Positions 52,124 to 61,094 of a stretch of DNA of 64,000 nucleotides are shown here, in pieces; within the stretch, counting starts at the first letter, position 1, and each line of letters starts with the position of its first letter. The notes beneath the pieces are model-generated. The model saw nothing but the letters and a program-made list of their open reading frames with translations. It did not search any database and had not been told where the DNA came from. The translations under genes and the position numbers were made by a program. The DNA comes from Roseburia zhanii. Lineage in GTDB: Bacteria > Bacillota > Clostridia > Lachnospirales > Lachnospiraceae. Location: positions 124,001-188,000 of the forward strand of contig NZ_JACOPH010000003.1 in NCBI RefSeq assembly GCF_014287635.1, written 5' to 3'.

Positions 52124-52175
52124 CAGCGGCGTTTCTCACTCTCTCACTGGGAGAACAGGAACGCCGCTATTTTTA
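52124..52175 (+). terminator. Intrinsic terminator/attenuator in the ICE
   Basis: AGCGGCGTT (52125-52133) pairs with AACGCCGCT (52160-52168), followed by ATTTTTA. The stretch to 52324 (about 150 bp) has no convincing gene and probably forms the leader of the next gene. Confidence 0.75.
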
Positions 52176-52324
52176 TGCCCTCATGTTACGCAGTAGGGGC
52201 AAAAAAAGCCTTGATTTATCGGGCTTACAGAACGCAAAACAGAGGAAGCAAGGAAAAGATACCTTACCCCTCAAAATCCGCGTTCTACTGCGCAACAAAT
52301 CTAAAGCAAAGGAGTGATGAAGCT

Positions 52325-53290
52325 ATGGCAGTTTTCCGTGTGGAACGCAACACAGGCTACACCGTAATGAGCAACCACCACTTACGCAACAAGGAGCTTT
52401 CCTTAAAGGCAAAGGGGCTGTTATCTCAAATGCTGTCCCTGCCGGAGGATTGGGACTATACCCTTGCAGGGCTGTCCTACATCAACCGGGAAAGTATCGA
52501 CGCTATCCGTACCGCCGTTTGGGAGCTTGAAAAAGCCGGATATATCACAAGGCGGCAGGGACGCGACGAGAAAGGCAAAATGACCGCAATCGAGTACACC
52601 ATTTACGAACAGCCGCAGCCGCCGGAATTGGATTGCCCGGTATTGGAAAATCCAACAGCGGATAACCCGACAACGGAAAATCCGACGTCGGAAAATCCAA
52701 TGCAATTAAATAAAGATATATCAAGAACTAACTTACAAAAAAAAGAAAAATCAAATACGGATTTATCAAGTACCCATTCCATTCCTATCCATTCCCTAAA
52801 TCCCTTGCCTTATGGCGAGGACGAAGCGGCACAGCCGCCGGAACGGAAAGGAACGGAAAGGAACGACGCTTACAGAGTGTATGAGGAAATCATCAAGGAC
52901 AATATCGAGTATAACATTCTCTTGCAGGATATGAAGTTTGACCATGACCGTCTGAATGAGATTGTTGACATTATCCTTGAAACGGTCTGTACGTCAAGAA
53001 AGAAAATCCGTATTGCAGGGGACGATTACCCCGCCGAGCTTGTGAAGTCAAAGTTTATGAAGCTGGACAGCGAACATATCCGCTTTGTCCTTGACTGTAT
53101 GCAGGAGAACACCACGAAAATCCGCAATATCAAGCAGTACCTAAAGGCGGTTCTTTTCAATGCCCCGTCTACCATTGACAGCTATTATACTTCCCTTGTC
53201 GCTCACGACATGGCAAGCGGCGCATTATCCGGCAAGCCTAAATACGGCGACCCGGACTACTACACCTACAACGAGGGCGAAAGCCTGTAA
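52325..53290 (+). CDS. Helix-turn-helix replication-initiator-like protein (DUF6017 type)
   Basis: A 321-residue protein. The N-terminal ~100 residues form a winged-helix domain like plasmid RepA/DnaD-type proteins (TGYTVMSNHHLRNKELSLKAKGLLSQML, then LSYINRESIDAIRTAVWELEKAGYITRRQGRD). The middle is a Pro/Asn/Thr-rich linker (~105-190) with four repeats of the form ENPT, and the C-terminus (~190-321) is a helical domain (DUF6017 type). In related ICEs it is annotated as replication initiator or HTH protein and may start ICE replication after excision. The ATG at 52325 follows AAAGGAG. Confidence 0.82.
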   Translation: MAVFRVERNTGYTVMSNHHLRNKELSLKAKGLLSQMLSLPEDWDYTLAGLSYINRESIDAIRTAVWELEKAGYITRRQGRDEKGKMTAIEYTIYEQPQPPELDCPVLENPTADNPTTENPTSENPMQLNKDISRTNLQKKEKSNTDLSSTHSIPIHSLNPLPYGEDEAAQPPERKGTERNDAYRVYEEIIKDNIEYNILLQDMKFDHDRLNEIVDIILETVCTSRKKIRIAGDDYPAELVKSKFMKLDSEHIRFVLDCMQENTTKIRNIKQYLKAVLFNAPSTIDSYYTSLVAHDMASGALSGKPKYGDPDYYTYNEGESL

Positions 53291-53313
53291 ACGAAAAAAG
53301 GAGGATTTACCAC

Positions 53314-53532
53314 ATGGCACAGAAAACAGGAGCTTTAATTTTTGACGAAACCGCTGACCGCTACGATATTCGCTTTGATATTGCCGACTATTACGGCGGC
53401 TTGCATTGCGGCGAGTGCATGGACGTATTCACAGGCGGCAAATGGAAGCCGACCCGGATTGAGTACGGGGACAACTGGTATCTTGTAGGTATCCGCGCCG
53501 AGGACTTGAACGGGCTGCGGGTGCGGATTTAA
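53314..53532 (+). CDS. DUF5348 family protein
   Basis: A 72-residue protein with the DUF5348 pattern (RYDIRFDIADYYGGLHCGECMDVF, W-K-P-T-R-I-E, WYLVGI). It is common in Clostridia ICEs next to the HTH gene. The fold looks all-beta; function is unknown. AAGGAGG lies at 53298-53304. It is followed by an intrinsic terminator. Confidence 0.85.
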   Translation: MAQKTGALIFDETADRYDIRFDIADYYGGLHCGECMDVFTGGKWKPTRIEYGDNWYLVGIRAEDLNGLRVRI

Positions 53533-53538
53533 CGGGGC

Positions 53539-53564
53539 GGCGTGAAGAACGGACGCCCTTTTTT
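53539..53564 (+). terminator. Intrinsic terminator after DUF5348 gene
   Basis: GGCGT (53539-53543) pairs with ACGCC (53553-53557) followed by CTTTTTT; a competing longer pairing GGCGTGAA/TTCACGCC spans the same region, which could allow alternative structures. Confidence 0.6.
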
Positions 53565-53629
53565 CACGCCCAAAAGCGGCGTACCACCTTAACACTATCA
53601 CTACTACCGGGAAAGGAGGACGGTAAACA

Positions 53630-54106
53630 TTGCAAGATGAAATCAACGAAAAAGTGGTTGCGCTCTCTGTCAAGGGAGCGAAGCTGACCGCTGAAACGCT
53701 GCAAAAGGCAATCAAAGCCATGCTTGCACAGGCAAAAAAGCAGCAGGAAAAACAGCCCCACGGGAAGCAGACCCTAAAGCAGCTTGCGAAGCAGAACGCG
53801 GGGCTATCCAACATTGAGATAACCGAGGGCAATATCAAAGCCTTTGAGCAGACGGCAAAAAAATACGGTATCGACTTTGCCCTAAAGAAAGACAGCACCG
53901 AAACGCCGCCCCGTTATCTCGTCTTTTTCAAGGGGCGGGACGCGGACGCTCTGACCGCAGCCTTTAAGGAGTTTTCCGCAAAGAAGCTGACACAGGAGCA
54001 AAAGCCCTCTATCCGAAAGGCACTTGCCACATTCCGGGAAGCAGCAAAGCAGCTTAACGCGAACCGTCAAAAGACAAAATACAAGGACAGGGAGGTATCG
54101 CTATGA
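53630..54106 (+). CDS. PcfB family protein (DUF3801)
   Basis: A 158-residue PcfB-like protein, a conjugation accessory first described on enterococcal plasmid pCF10. It is mostly helical and basic, with AKLTAETLQKAIKAML at the N-terminus and the DUF3801 core GNIKAFEQTAKKYGIDFALKKD, then YLVFFKGRDADALTAAFKEF. Start is a TTG 10 bp after GGAGG. It overlaps the coupling-protein gene by 4 bp, consistent with a role at the T4CP/relaxosome. Confidence 0.88.
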   Translation: MQDEINEKVVALSVKGAKLTAETLQKAIKAMLAQAKKQQEKQPHGKQTLKQLAKQNAGLSNIEITEGNIKAFEQTAKKYGIDFALKKDSTETPPRYLVFFKGRDADALTAAFKEFSAKKLTQEQKPSIRKALATFREAAKQLNANRQKTKYKDREVSL

Positions 54107-55890
54107 AGCCGAATATCAAGAAGCTGCTTATCCTAAACGCCCCCTATCTGCTCTTTGTGTATCTCTTTGATAAAGTCGGACAGGCGGTGCGGCTCTCGCC
54201 GGGGGCTGACCTCTCCGGCAAGCTGGTTTCCATTGGCAGCGGCTTTTCCGCTGCCTTTTCAAATGCCCTGCCGAGTTTTAACCCTATGGATTTGCTTATC
54301 GGCATTGTCGGGGCTGTCGTTATCCGGCTTGCGGTCTATGTGAAAGGCAAGAACGCAAAGAAATACCGTAAGGGCATGGAGTACGGCTCTGCACGTTGGG
54401 GCAATGCCGAGGATATAAAGCCATATATCGACCCCATGTTTGAAAATAACGTGCTGCTGACGCAGACCGAAAGGCTGATGATGAGCAGCCGCCCGAAGCA
54501 CCCGAAGTATGCAAGAAACAAAAACGTGCTTGTCATCGGCGGCTCCGGCAGCGGCAAAACAAGGTTTTTTGTAAAGCCCAACTTAATGCAAATGCACAGC
54601 AGCTATGTTGTCACAGACCCGAAAGGAACGGTTTTAATCGAGTGTGGAAAGCTCTTGCAGCGGGGCGGGTACAAAATCAAGGTGCTAAACACCATCAATT
54701 TCAAGAAATCCATGCGGTACAATCCCTTCGCCTATCTGCGCAGCGAAAAGGATATTTTGAAACTGGTAAATACCATTATCGCCAACACCAAAGGCGACGG
54801 GGAAAAATCCGGCGAGGATTTTTGGGTGAAATCGGAACGGCTTTTTTACTGCGCCCTTATCGGCTACATCTGGTACGAAGCCCCGGAGAATGAGAAAAAC
54901 TTTACGACGCTGCTTGAAATGATAAATGCGTCGGAAGCCCGCGAGGACGACCCGGAATTTCAATCCCCCGTTGACCTCATGTTTGAACGCTTGGAGGAAA
55001 AAGACCCGGAACATTTTGCGGTGCGCCAGTACAAGAAGTTTTTGCTGTCTGCCGGAAAAACAAGAAGCTCTATCCTCATTTCCTGCGGTGCGCGTCTTGC
55101 CCCCTTTGACATTCGGGAACTGCGCGAGCTGATGGAAACCGACGAAATGGAGCTTGACACCTTAGGCGACCGAAAGACCGCGCTTTTTGTTATTATCTCC
55201 GACACCGACGACACCTTTAACTTTGTTGTATCAATCCTTTACACACAGCTTTTCAATCTGCTTTGTGACAAGGCAGATGATGTGTACGGCGGGCGGCTAC
55301 CTGTTCATGTGCGCTGTCTGCTTGACGAGTTTGCAAATATCGGGCAGATACCGAAGTTTGAAAAACTCATTGCCACGATAAGGAGCCGCGAAATCTCCGC
55401 GTCCATCATCTTGCAGAGCCAGTCGCAGCTAAAGGCTATCTACAAGGACAACGCCGATACCATTGTCGGCAACTGCGATACGACCCTGTTCTTGGGCGGC
55501 AAGGAGAAAACGACCCTTAAAGAAATGTCGGAAATCTTGGGGAAAGAAACCATTGACAGCTTCAACACTTCCGAAACAAGAGGACGGGAGCTTTCCCACG
55601 GGCTGAACTATCAGAAGTTAGGCAAGCAGCTTATGAGCGAAGATGAAATTGCGGTCATGGACGGCGGGAAATGTATCTTGCAACTACGCGGGGTGCGTCC
55701 GTTCTTCTCCGAAAAATACGATATTACCAAACACCCGAAGTACAAGTACCTTTCCGACTTTGACAAGAAAAATGCCTTTGACATGGAAAAGCACTTGCGC
55801 CGCCGTCCTGCAATCGTAAAGCCGGACGAGGTATTTGACTATTACGAAGTTGACGAAGCAGATTTGCAGGAGGACACAGAAAATGAATAA
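54103..55890 (+). CDS. VirD4/TraG type IV coupling protein
   Basis: A 595-residue membrane ATPase that recruits the relaxase-DNA complex to the conjugation channel. It has two N-terminal transmembrane segments (about residues 7-22 and 62-82), Walker A IGGSGSGKTRF (~144-154), YVVTDPKGT, Walker B LLDEFANIGQIPKFEKLI (~405-422) and SIILQSQSQLKAIY. The C-terminus is acidic. It overlaps PcfB (upstream) by 4 bp and the next small gene by 8 bp. Confidence 0.95.
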   Translation: MKPNIKKLLILNAPYLLFVYLFDKVGQAVRLSPGADLSGKLVSIGSGFSAAFSNALPSFNPMDLLIGIVGAVVIRLAVYVKGKNAKKYRKGMEYGSARWGNAEDIKPYIDPMFENNVLLTQTERLMMSSRPKHPKYARNKNVLVIGGSGSGKTRFFVKPNLMQMHSSYVVTDPKGTVLIECGKLLQRGGYKIKVLNTINFKKSMRYNPFAYLRSEKDILKLVNTIIANTKGDGEKSGEDFWVKSERLFYCALIGYIWYEAPENEKNFTTLLEMINASEAREDDPEFQSPVDLMFERLEEKDPEHFAVRQYKKFLLSAGKTRSSILISCGARLAPFDIRELRELMETDEMELDTLGDRKTALFVIISDTDDTFNFVVSILYTQLFNLLCDKADDVYGGRLPVHVRCLLDEFANIGQIPKFEKLIATIRSREISASIILQSQSQLKAIYKDNADTIVGNCDTTLFLGGKEKTTLKEMSEILGKETIDSFNTSETRGRELSHGLNYQKLGKQLMSEDEIAVMDGGKCILQLRGVRPFFSEKYDITKHPKYKYLSDFDKKNAFDMEKHLRRRPAIVKPDEVFDYYEVDEADLQEDTENE

Positions 55891-56095
55891 GCGTATCAGA
55901 AAGAAAAAGGCAAAACAGCAGCTAATCCGGGCTATCAGCGGGCTTGTGGAAGCTGCCGAGGAAATGCAGCGGGAACAGGAACGCAGGACAAGACAGGCAG
56001 GTATTTCCTATATCAAGTATATCGAAGCTGTCCGGGAACGGCAGTACGGCATTATGCCTGTCTACACACCACTTTTTGAAAAGGAGGGAGCTTAA
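55883..56095 (+). CDS. Small basic coiled-coil protein of the ICE, 70 aa
   Basis: A very basic N-terminus (MNKRIRKKKAKQQLIRA) followed by a helix (VEAAEEMQREQERRTRQ) and a short C-terminal part. The ATG overlaps the coupling-protein stop by 8 bp with AGGAGG inside the coding end. No domain recognised; small charged proteins at this place are usual in this ICE family. It may be an accessory of the coupling protein. Confidence 0.7.
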   Translation: MNKRIRKKKAKQQLIRAISGLVEAAEEMQREQERRTRQAGISYIKYIEAVRERQYGIMPVYTPLFEKEGA

Positions 56096-56226
56096 AGTAA
56101 AAATAATAAACACGGGCTACATGGTACGCGCCCCTACTCCTTGCGCGTATCGCGGCAGGAAGCCGCACCCTTACAACTGAATACCGCCGCGCCGCAGCAA
56201 CAAACGCAGCGCGGGGACTTATGACC

Positions 56227-56260
56227 GCGGCAGTTATCGAAAACTGACCGCCGTTTTTTA
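56227..56260 (+). terminator. Intrinsic terminator upstream of the pilin-like gene
   Basis: GCGG-CAGTT (56227-56235) pairs with AACTG-a-CCGC (56242-56251), followed by CGTTTTTT. The 210-bp gap 56096-56305 also has GC-rich palindromic pieces (56125-56200) but no gene; an oriT or small RNA there cannot be excluded. Confidence 0.65.
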
Positions 56261-56305
56261 TGCCCTTTTTCGGGCAGCCGCACAGCGGCAGAAAGGAGTT
56301 ATATT

Positions 56306-56521
56306 ATGGCATTTTTCAACAGCGCAGTAGGCGTTTTACAGACACTCGTTATCGCTCTCGGAGCAGGTCTTGGCATTTGGGGCGTTATCAACCTCTTGGA
56401 GGGCTACGGAAATGACAACCCAGGTGCAAAAAGCCAGGGCATGAAGCAGCTCATGGCGGGCGGCGGCGTTGCCCTTATCGGTGGCACCCTTGTACCTCTG
56501 CTTTCCGGCCTGTTCGGTTAA
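56306..56521 (+). CDS. Maff2 family small membrane protein (VirB2/pilin-like)
   Basis: A 71-residue hydrophobic protein with two membrane segments (LQTLVIALGAGLGIWGVINLL and the Gly-rich AGGGVALIGGTLVPLLSGLFG) separated by a polar loop with NDNPGAKSQGMKQ. This matches Maff2, the usual neighbour upstream of VirB6 in this family, and its size and topology resemble VirB2 pilins. AAAGGAG at 56291-56297 precedes the start. It stands after a terminator, so it may be transcribed at a different level. Confidence 0.88.
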   Translation: MAFFNSAVGVLQTLVIALGAGLGIWGVINLLEGYGNDNPGAKSQGMKQLMAGGGVALIGGTLVPLLSGLFG

Positions 56522-56537
56522 GCGGCGGGGTTAGCCT

Positions 56538-57407
56538 ATGCAGAGCATACTTGACGCGATTAACGAATGGATAAAGGAAATCCTCATTGGAGCCATTAAC
56601 GGTAATCTGTCAACTATGTTCGGGGACGTAAACGAAAAAGTCGGAACTATCGCCGCAGAGGTAGGACAAATCCCGCAGGGGTGGAACGCAGGCATATTTT
56701 CCATGATACAGAGCTTGTCGGAAAATGTGATTGTACCCATTGCGGGGCTTGTCATTACCTACGTTCTATGCGTGGAGCTTATCAGCATGGTAACGGAAAA
56801 GAACAATATGCACGATATTGACACGTTCATGTTCTTTAAGTGGTTTTTCAAGGCGTGGGTAGCGGTGTATCTCGTTACCCACACCTTTACTATCACTATG
56901 GCGGTGTTCGATATGGCGCAACACGTTGTTTCCGGCGCGGCGGGCGTGATCGGCGGCGATACGAATATCGACGTTGACGCCGCCCTCTCGTCCATGCAAG
57001 CCGGACTTGACGCTATGGAAATCCCCGAACTGTTACTGCTCGTTATGGAAACAAGCCTTGTGAGCCTTTGCATGAAAATCATGTCGGTGCTTATCACGGT
57101 TATCCTGTACGGCAGAATGATAGAGATTTACCTTTACTGTTCGGTATCGCCTATCCCGTTTGCAACTATGACTAACAGAGAGTGGGGACAGATAGGAAAC
57201 AACTACTTAAAAGCCCTGTTCGCCCTCGGTTTTCAAGGCTTCCTCATTATGATATGCGTCGGCATTTATGCGGTTTTGGTTGGCAGCATGATTGTAGCGG
57301 ACAACCTGCACAGCGCGATTTTCTCCCTTGCAGCCTACACCGTGATTTTGTGCTTCTCCCTATTCAAAACAGGCGCACTTGCGAAGTCAATCTTTAACGC
57401 ACATTAA
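56538..57407 (+). CDS. VirB6/TrbL-like conjugation channel membrane protein
   Basis: A 289-residue protein with about six membrane segments (e.g. VIVPIAGLVITYVLCVELISM, FKAWVAVYLVTHTFTITMAV, SLCMKIMSVLITVILYGRMIEI, FLIMICVGIYAVLVGSMI, YTVILCFSLFKTGAL). The arrangement and the motif region YCSVSPIPFATMTNREWGQIGNNYLKAL fit the VirB6/TrbL family of inner-membrane channel parts. Located between Maff2 and PrgI, the standard position. Confidence 0.88.
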   Translation: MQSILDAINEWIKEILIGAINGNLSTMFGDVNEKVGTIAAEVGQIPQGWNAGIFSMIQSLSENVIVPIAGLVITYVLCVELISMVTEKNNMHDIDTFMFFKWFFKAWVAVYLVTHTFTITMAVFDMAQHVVSGAAGVIGGDTNIDVDAALSSMQAGLDAMEIPELLLLVMETSLVSLCMKIMSVLITVILYGRMIEIYLYCSVSPIPFATMTNREWGQIGNNYLKALFALGFQGFLIMICVGIYAVLVGSMIVADNLHSAIFSLAAYTVILCFSLFKTGALAKSIFNAH

Positions 57408-57428
57408 AGACCGAAAGGAGGTTTTCAC

Positions 57429-57839
57429 TTGGCGTATGTACCCGTACCCAAAGACTTATCAAAAATCAAAACGAAAGTCGCTTTTAATCTGACAAAGCGG
57501 CAGATTATATGTTTTGCGGCAGCCCTCGCTATGGGACTACCGCTTTTCTTTTTACTCAAAGACAGCGCGGGAACAAGCATGGCGGCATTTGCAATGATTA
57601 TCGTTATGCTTCCCTGCTTCCTCTTGGCAATGTATGAAAAACACGGGCAGCCCCTTGAAATCGTGATAAAGAACGTCATTCAGACAAAGTTTATCCGACC
57701 AAAGGAACGCCCCTATCAGACGGAAAATTTTTATGCCGTCATAGAAAAACAACGAAAACTGGAAAAGGAGGTATCGGCTATTGTCAATGGCAGAACGAAA
57801 AACCATGACCCGCGCGGTAAAAAATCCCGTGAAGCGTAA
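57429..57839 (+). CDS. PrgI family conjugation protein
   Basis: A 136-residue PrgI-family protein (VirB3-like), found just before VirB4 in Gram-positive type IV systems. It begins AYVPVPKDLSKIKTKVAFNLTKRQI, followed by two transmembrane segments (FAAALAMGLPLFFLL and MAAFAMIIVMLPCFLLAMY) and a basic cytoplasmic tail (IQTKFIRPKERPYQTENFYA). Start is a TTG, 8 bp after AAAGGAGG (57414-57421). It overlaps virB4 by 59 bp. Confidence 0.9.
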   Translation: MAYVPVPKDLSKIKTKVAFNLTKRQIICFAAALAMGLPLFFLLKDSAGTSMAAFAMIIVMLPCFLLAMYEKHGQPLEIVIKNVIQTKFIRPKERPYQTENFYAVIEKQRKLEKEVSAIVNGRTKNHDPRGKKSREA

Positions 57840-60216
57840 GCTGACCCGCGCAGAAAAGAAAGAAATCGCCGCCGTGATACAGGCGGCAAAGGGCGACGGG
57901 AAGCCCCGCACCGCACAACAGACCATTCCCTACTTGCAGATGTACCCGGACGGGATTTGCAGGGTAACGGAAAAGAAATACAGTAAAAGCCTTGTCTTTG
58001 AAGATATTAACTATCAGCTTGCACAGGCAGACGATAAGACAGCCATTTTTGAAAACTGGTGCGATTTTCTCAACTACTTTGACGCTTCCGTTTCGGTGCA
58101 GCTCTCTTTCATCAATCAGGGTGCAAGAAAGGAAAAGGCACAGGCGGCTATCGAAATTCCGGCGCAGGACGACGCTTTTAACTCTATCCGCAGGGAGTAC
58201 GCGGATATGCTTAAAAATCAGCTTGAAAAAGGCAACAACGGACTGGAAAAGTGCAAGTACATTACCTTTTCCATTGAAGCGGACAATCTTGCGGCGGCAA
58301 AAGCCCGCCTTTCCCGTATCGAAACCGACGTACTCAATAATTTTAAGGTGCTTGGTGTAACCGCCCGCCCCATGAACGGACAGGAACGCTTGAACGTACT
58401 GCATGGGATTTTCCACCCGGAGGGCGAGCCGTTCCGTTTCTCTTGGGACTGGCTTGTACCGTCCGGGCTTACCACAAAGGACTTTATCGCCCCGTCCTCG
58501 TTCCGCTTTGGCGACGGCAGGACGTTTCGCATGGGGCGCAAGCTCGGTGCTGTTAGCTTCCTTGAAATCCTTGCGCCGGAGCTGAACGACCGTATGCTTT
58601 CGGACATTCTCGACCTTGAAAACGGAATTATCGTCAATCTGCATATCCGCAGTATCGACCAGAGCGAAGCAATCAAGACTATCAAGCGCAAGATAACCGA
58701 CCTCGACAAGATGAAGATTGAGGAACAGAAAAAAGCGGTACGCAGCGGGTATGACATGGATATAATTCCGTCCGACCTTGCTACTTTCGGCAGCGAAGCA
58801 AAGAACCTGTTGCAGGATTTACAGAGCAGAAATGAAAGAATGTTTCTGCTGACGTTCCTTGTGGTAAACATGGCAGACACGAAGCGGAAACTGGATAATG
58901 ACATCTTTGCTACGGCGGGCTTTGCACAGAAAAACAACTGCGCTCTGACCCGCCTTGACTATTTGCAGGAAGCGGGCTTTATGTCCTCTATCCCTCTTGG
59001 AGAGAACCTTATCCCCATTCAAAGAGGATTAACGACCAGCAGCACCGCTATTTTTATCCCGTTCATCACACAGGAGCTTTTTCAGCGGGGCGCAGCCCTT
59101 TACTACGGCTTAAATGCGCTGTCAAACAACATGATACTCTGCGACCGCAAGCAACTGAAAAATCCCAACGGGCTTATCCTCGGAACACCGGGAAGCGGTA
59201 AATCCTTTGCGGCAAAACGGGAAATGACAAACGCCTTTCTCATTACTGACGACGATATTATTATCTGCGACCCGGAAGCAGAATATTTTTCCCTTGTGCA
59301 GCGTTTGGGCGGGCAAGTGATACGCCTGTCGCCTGCCGGAAAAGGCATGGACGGCAAGCCCCAGTATGTGAACCCTATGGATATTAACCTCAACTACTCC
59401 GAGGACGACAACCCGCTTGCCTTGAAATCCGACTTTATCCTTTCCCTCTGCGAGCTTGTTATCGGCGGCAAAGAGGGCTTGCAGCCAGTGGAAAAGACCG
59501 TCATTGACCGCGCCGTTAGGAATGTGTACCGACCTTTCCTTGCAGACCCCGACCCGGCAAAAATGCCGATTTTGGGCGACCTCTACAACGAACTGCTGAA
59601 ACAGCCGGAGCCGGAAGCTGCCCGCATTGCGGCGGCATTGGAGCTTTATGTTTCCGGCTCTCTGAACGTCTTTAACCACCGTACCAACGTGGAGCTTTCA
59701 AACCGCCTTGTCTGCTTTGATATTAAGCAGCTTGGAAAGCAGCTCAAAAAATTAGGTATGCTCATTGTGCAAGACCAGGTGTGGAACCGCGTTACCGTAA
59801 ACCGCGCCGAGAAAAAGGCGACCCGTTACTATATGGACGAGTTTCATTTGCTTTTGAAAGAGGAACAGACCGCAGCCTATTCCGTGGAGATTTGGAAGCG
59901 TTTTCGTAAATGGGGCGGCATACCGACCGCTATCACGCAGAACGTCAAAGACCTTTTAAGCAGCCGCGAAGTCGAGAATATTTTTGAAAACTCTGATTTT
60001 GTCCTCATGCTCAATCAGGCACAGGGCGACCGGGCTATCCTTGCAAAGCAGCTCAACATTTCCCCGCAGCAGATGAAATACGTTACCCATACCGAAGCGG
60101 GCGAGGGGCTTATCTTTTACGGGAATGTGGTGCTGCCGTTCATTGACCGCTTCCCGACGGACACCGAGCTTTACCGTCTGCTTACGACAAAGCCGGAGGA
60201 AGTGAGCAAGCCATGA
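57781..60216 (+). CDS. VirB4-like conjugation ATPase (TraE/TrsE)
   Basis: An 811-residue ATPase that powers channel assembly and DNA transfer. The N-terminal half is the CagE/TrbE region (DINYQLAQADDKTAIFENWCDFLNYFDASV). The C-terminal half has Walker A LGTPGSGKSFAAKRE (~466-480), IICDPEAEYF, Walker B YYMDEFHLLLKEE (~681-693) and TAITQNVKDLLSSREVENIFENSDF. Start is a TTG at 57781, 9 bp after AAAGGAGG; the ATG at 57787 is the alternative. Its stop overlaps the next gene by 4 bp. Confidence 0.94.
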   Translation: MSMAERKTMTRAVKNPVKRKLTRAEKKEIAAVIQAAKGDGKPRTAQQTIPYLQMYPDGICRVTEKKYSKSLVFEDINYQLAQADDKTAIFENWCDFLNYFDASVSVQLSFINQGARKEKAQAAIEIPAQDDAFNSIRREYADMLKNQLEKGNNGLEKCKYITFSIEADNLAAAKARLSRIETDVLNNFKVLGVTARPMNGQERLNVLHGIFHPEGEPFRFSWDWLVPSGLTTKDFIAPSSFRFGDGRTFRMGRKLGAVSFLEILAPELNDRMLSDILDLENGIIVNLHIRSIDQSEAIKTIKRKITDLDKMKIEEQKKAVRSGYDMDIIPSDLATFGSEAKNLLQDLQSRNERMFLLTFLVVNMADTKRKLDNDIFATAGFAQKNNCALTRLDYLQEAGFMSSIPLGENLIPIQRGLTTSSTAIFIPFITQELFQRGAALYYGLNALSNNMILCDRKQLKNPNGLILGTPGSGKSFAAKREMTNAFLITDDDIIICDPEAEYFSLVQRLGGQVIRLSPAGKGMDGKPQYVNPMDINLNYSEDDNPLALKSDFILSLCELVIGGKEGLQPVEKTVIDRAVRNVYRPFLADPDPAKMPILGDLYNELLKQPEPEAARIAAALELYVSGSLNVFNHRTNVELSNRLVCFDIKQLGKQLKKLGMLIVQDQVWNRVTVNRAEKKATRYYMDEFHLLLKEEQTAAYSVEIWKRFRKWGGIPTAITQNVKDLLSSREVENIFENSDFVLMLNQAQGDRAILAKQLNISPQQMKYVTHTEAGEGLIFYGNVVLPFIDRFPTDTELYRLLTTKPEEVSKP

Positions 60217-61094
60217 AAACAGACGTAATCATCAACCGCGACGCCCTCTATGCCCTGCGGGAGCTTCCGAGCGAAAGCGTGAACTGCTGCGTCACAAGCC
60301 CGCCTTACTATGGACTAAGGGACTACGGGCTTGACGCGCAGATTGGACGTGAGGACACGCCGGAGCAGTATATCGGGCGGCTTGTGGAAGTGTTCCGGGA
60401 GCTGCGCCGGGTACTCAAAGACGACGGGACATTTTGGCTGAATATCGCAGACACATACTGCGGCAGCGGCATGAAAGCGGGCTGCAAGCAAAAGGATTTA
60501 ATCGGTATTCCGTGGCTTCTTGCCTTTGCCCTGCGCTCTGACGGGTGGTATTTACGCAGCGATATTATCTGGCTGAAAGAAAACCCTATGCCGGAAAGCT
60601 GCCGCGACCGACCGAGCCGCTGCTATGAGCATATCTTTTTACTGACGAAATCAAAGAAATATTACTATGACGCTGCCGCCATTGCAGAGCCGATCGCGCC
60701 GGGAACGGCTGCGCGCTACAGGCAAGGGCGCAGCGCAGGACACAAATACGCCGAGGAAGTACCAGGACAGGGCAAGGTACAGGGTATCAATCAGCCCCGC
60801 AGCGGCAGCTATTATGACGACGCCCTTATGCCGACCACAAGAAACAAGCGGGACGTTTGGCTTATCAATACCGTACCGTACAAGGGCGGGCATTTTGCCG
60901 CCTATCCCCCGAAGCTCGCGGAAACGTGCATACTTGCGGGCTGTCCGAAAGGCGGCGTTGTGATAGACCCGTTCTTTGGAAGCGGCACCACCGGGCTTGC
61001 AGCGCAAAGCCTTGACCGCCGCTATATCGGCATTGAACTGAACGCCGAGTATTGCGCCCTTGCAGGGGCGCGGATTGGAGGTGGTAACACTTGA
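60213..61094 (+). CDS. DNA methyltransferase (N4/N6 amino-methyltransferase)
   Basis: A 293-residue beta-class-like DNA methyltransferase. The catalytic motif is TSPPYYGLRDYG (~26-37) and the SAM-binding motif is VVIDPFFGSGTTGLAAQSLDRRYIGIEL (~247-274). The SPPY form occurs in N4-cytosine and some N6-adenine enzymes. There is no restriction endonuclease gene nearby, so it is an orphan inside the conjugation operon, perhaps protecting transferred DNA from recipient restriction. It overlaps virB4 and the CHAP gene by 4 bp each. Such genes are frequent at this position in related ICEs. Confidence 0.93.
   Translation: MKTDVIINRDALYALRELPSESVNCCVTSPPYYGLRDYGLDAQIGREDTPEQYIGRLVEVFRELRRVLKDDGTFWLNIADTYCGSGMKAGCKQKDLIGIPWLLAFALRSDGWYLRSDIIWLKENPMPESCRDRPSRCYEHIFLLTKSKKYYYDAAAIAEPIAPGTAARYRQGRSAGHKYAEEVPGQGKVQGINQPRSGSYYDDALMPTTRNKRDVWLINTVPYKGGHFAAYPPKLAETCILAGCPKGGVVIDPFFGSGTTGLAAQSLDRRYIGIELNAEYCALAGARIGGGNT

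Noticed and set aside
52175..52324. In-frame N-terminal extension of 50 codons before the HTH protein
   Set aside because: The extension has no ribosome binding site at its ATG and no domain-like content, while AAAGGAG precedes the ATG at 52325, which gives the normal N-terminus.
56096..56305. oriT in the gap between the coupling-protein block and the pilin-like gene
   Set aside because: GC-rich palindromic pieces are present but I see no nic-site signature, and the relaxase is not in the window, so it cannot be supported.
57784..58937. Long minus-strand open frames (240-290 codons) opposite virB4
   Set aside because: GC-rich coding DNA often leaves long antisense frames; these lack start signals and any motif, whereas the plus strand encodes a clear VirB4 ATPase.
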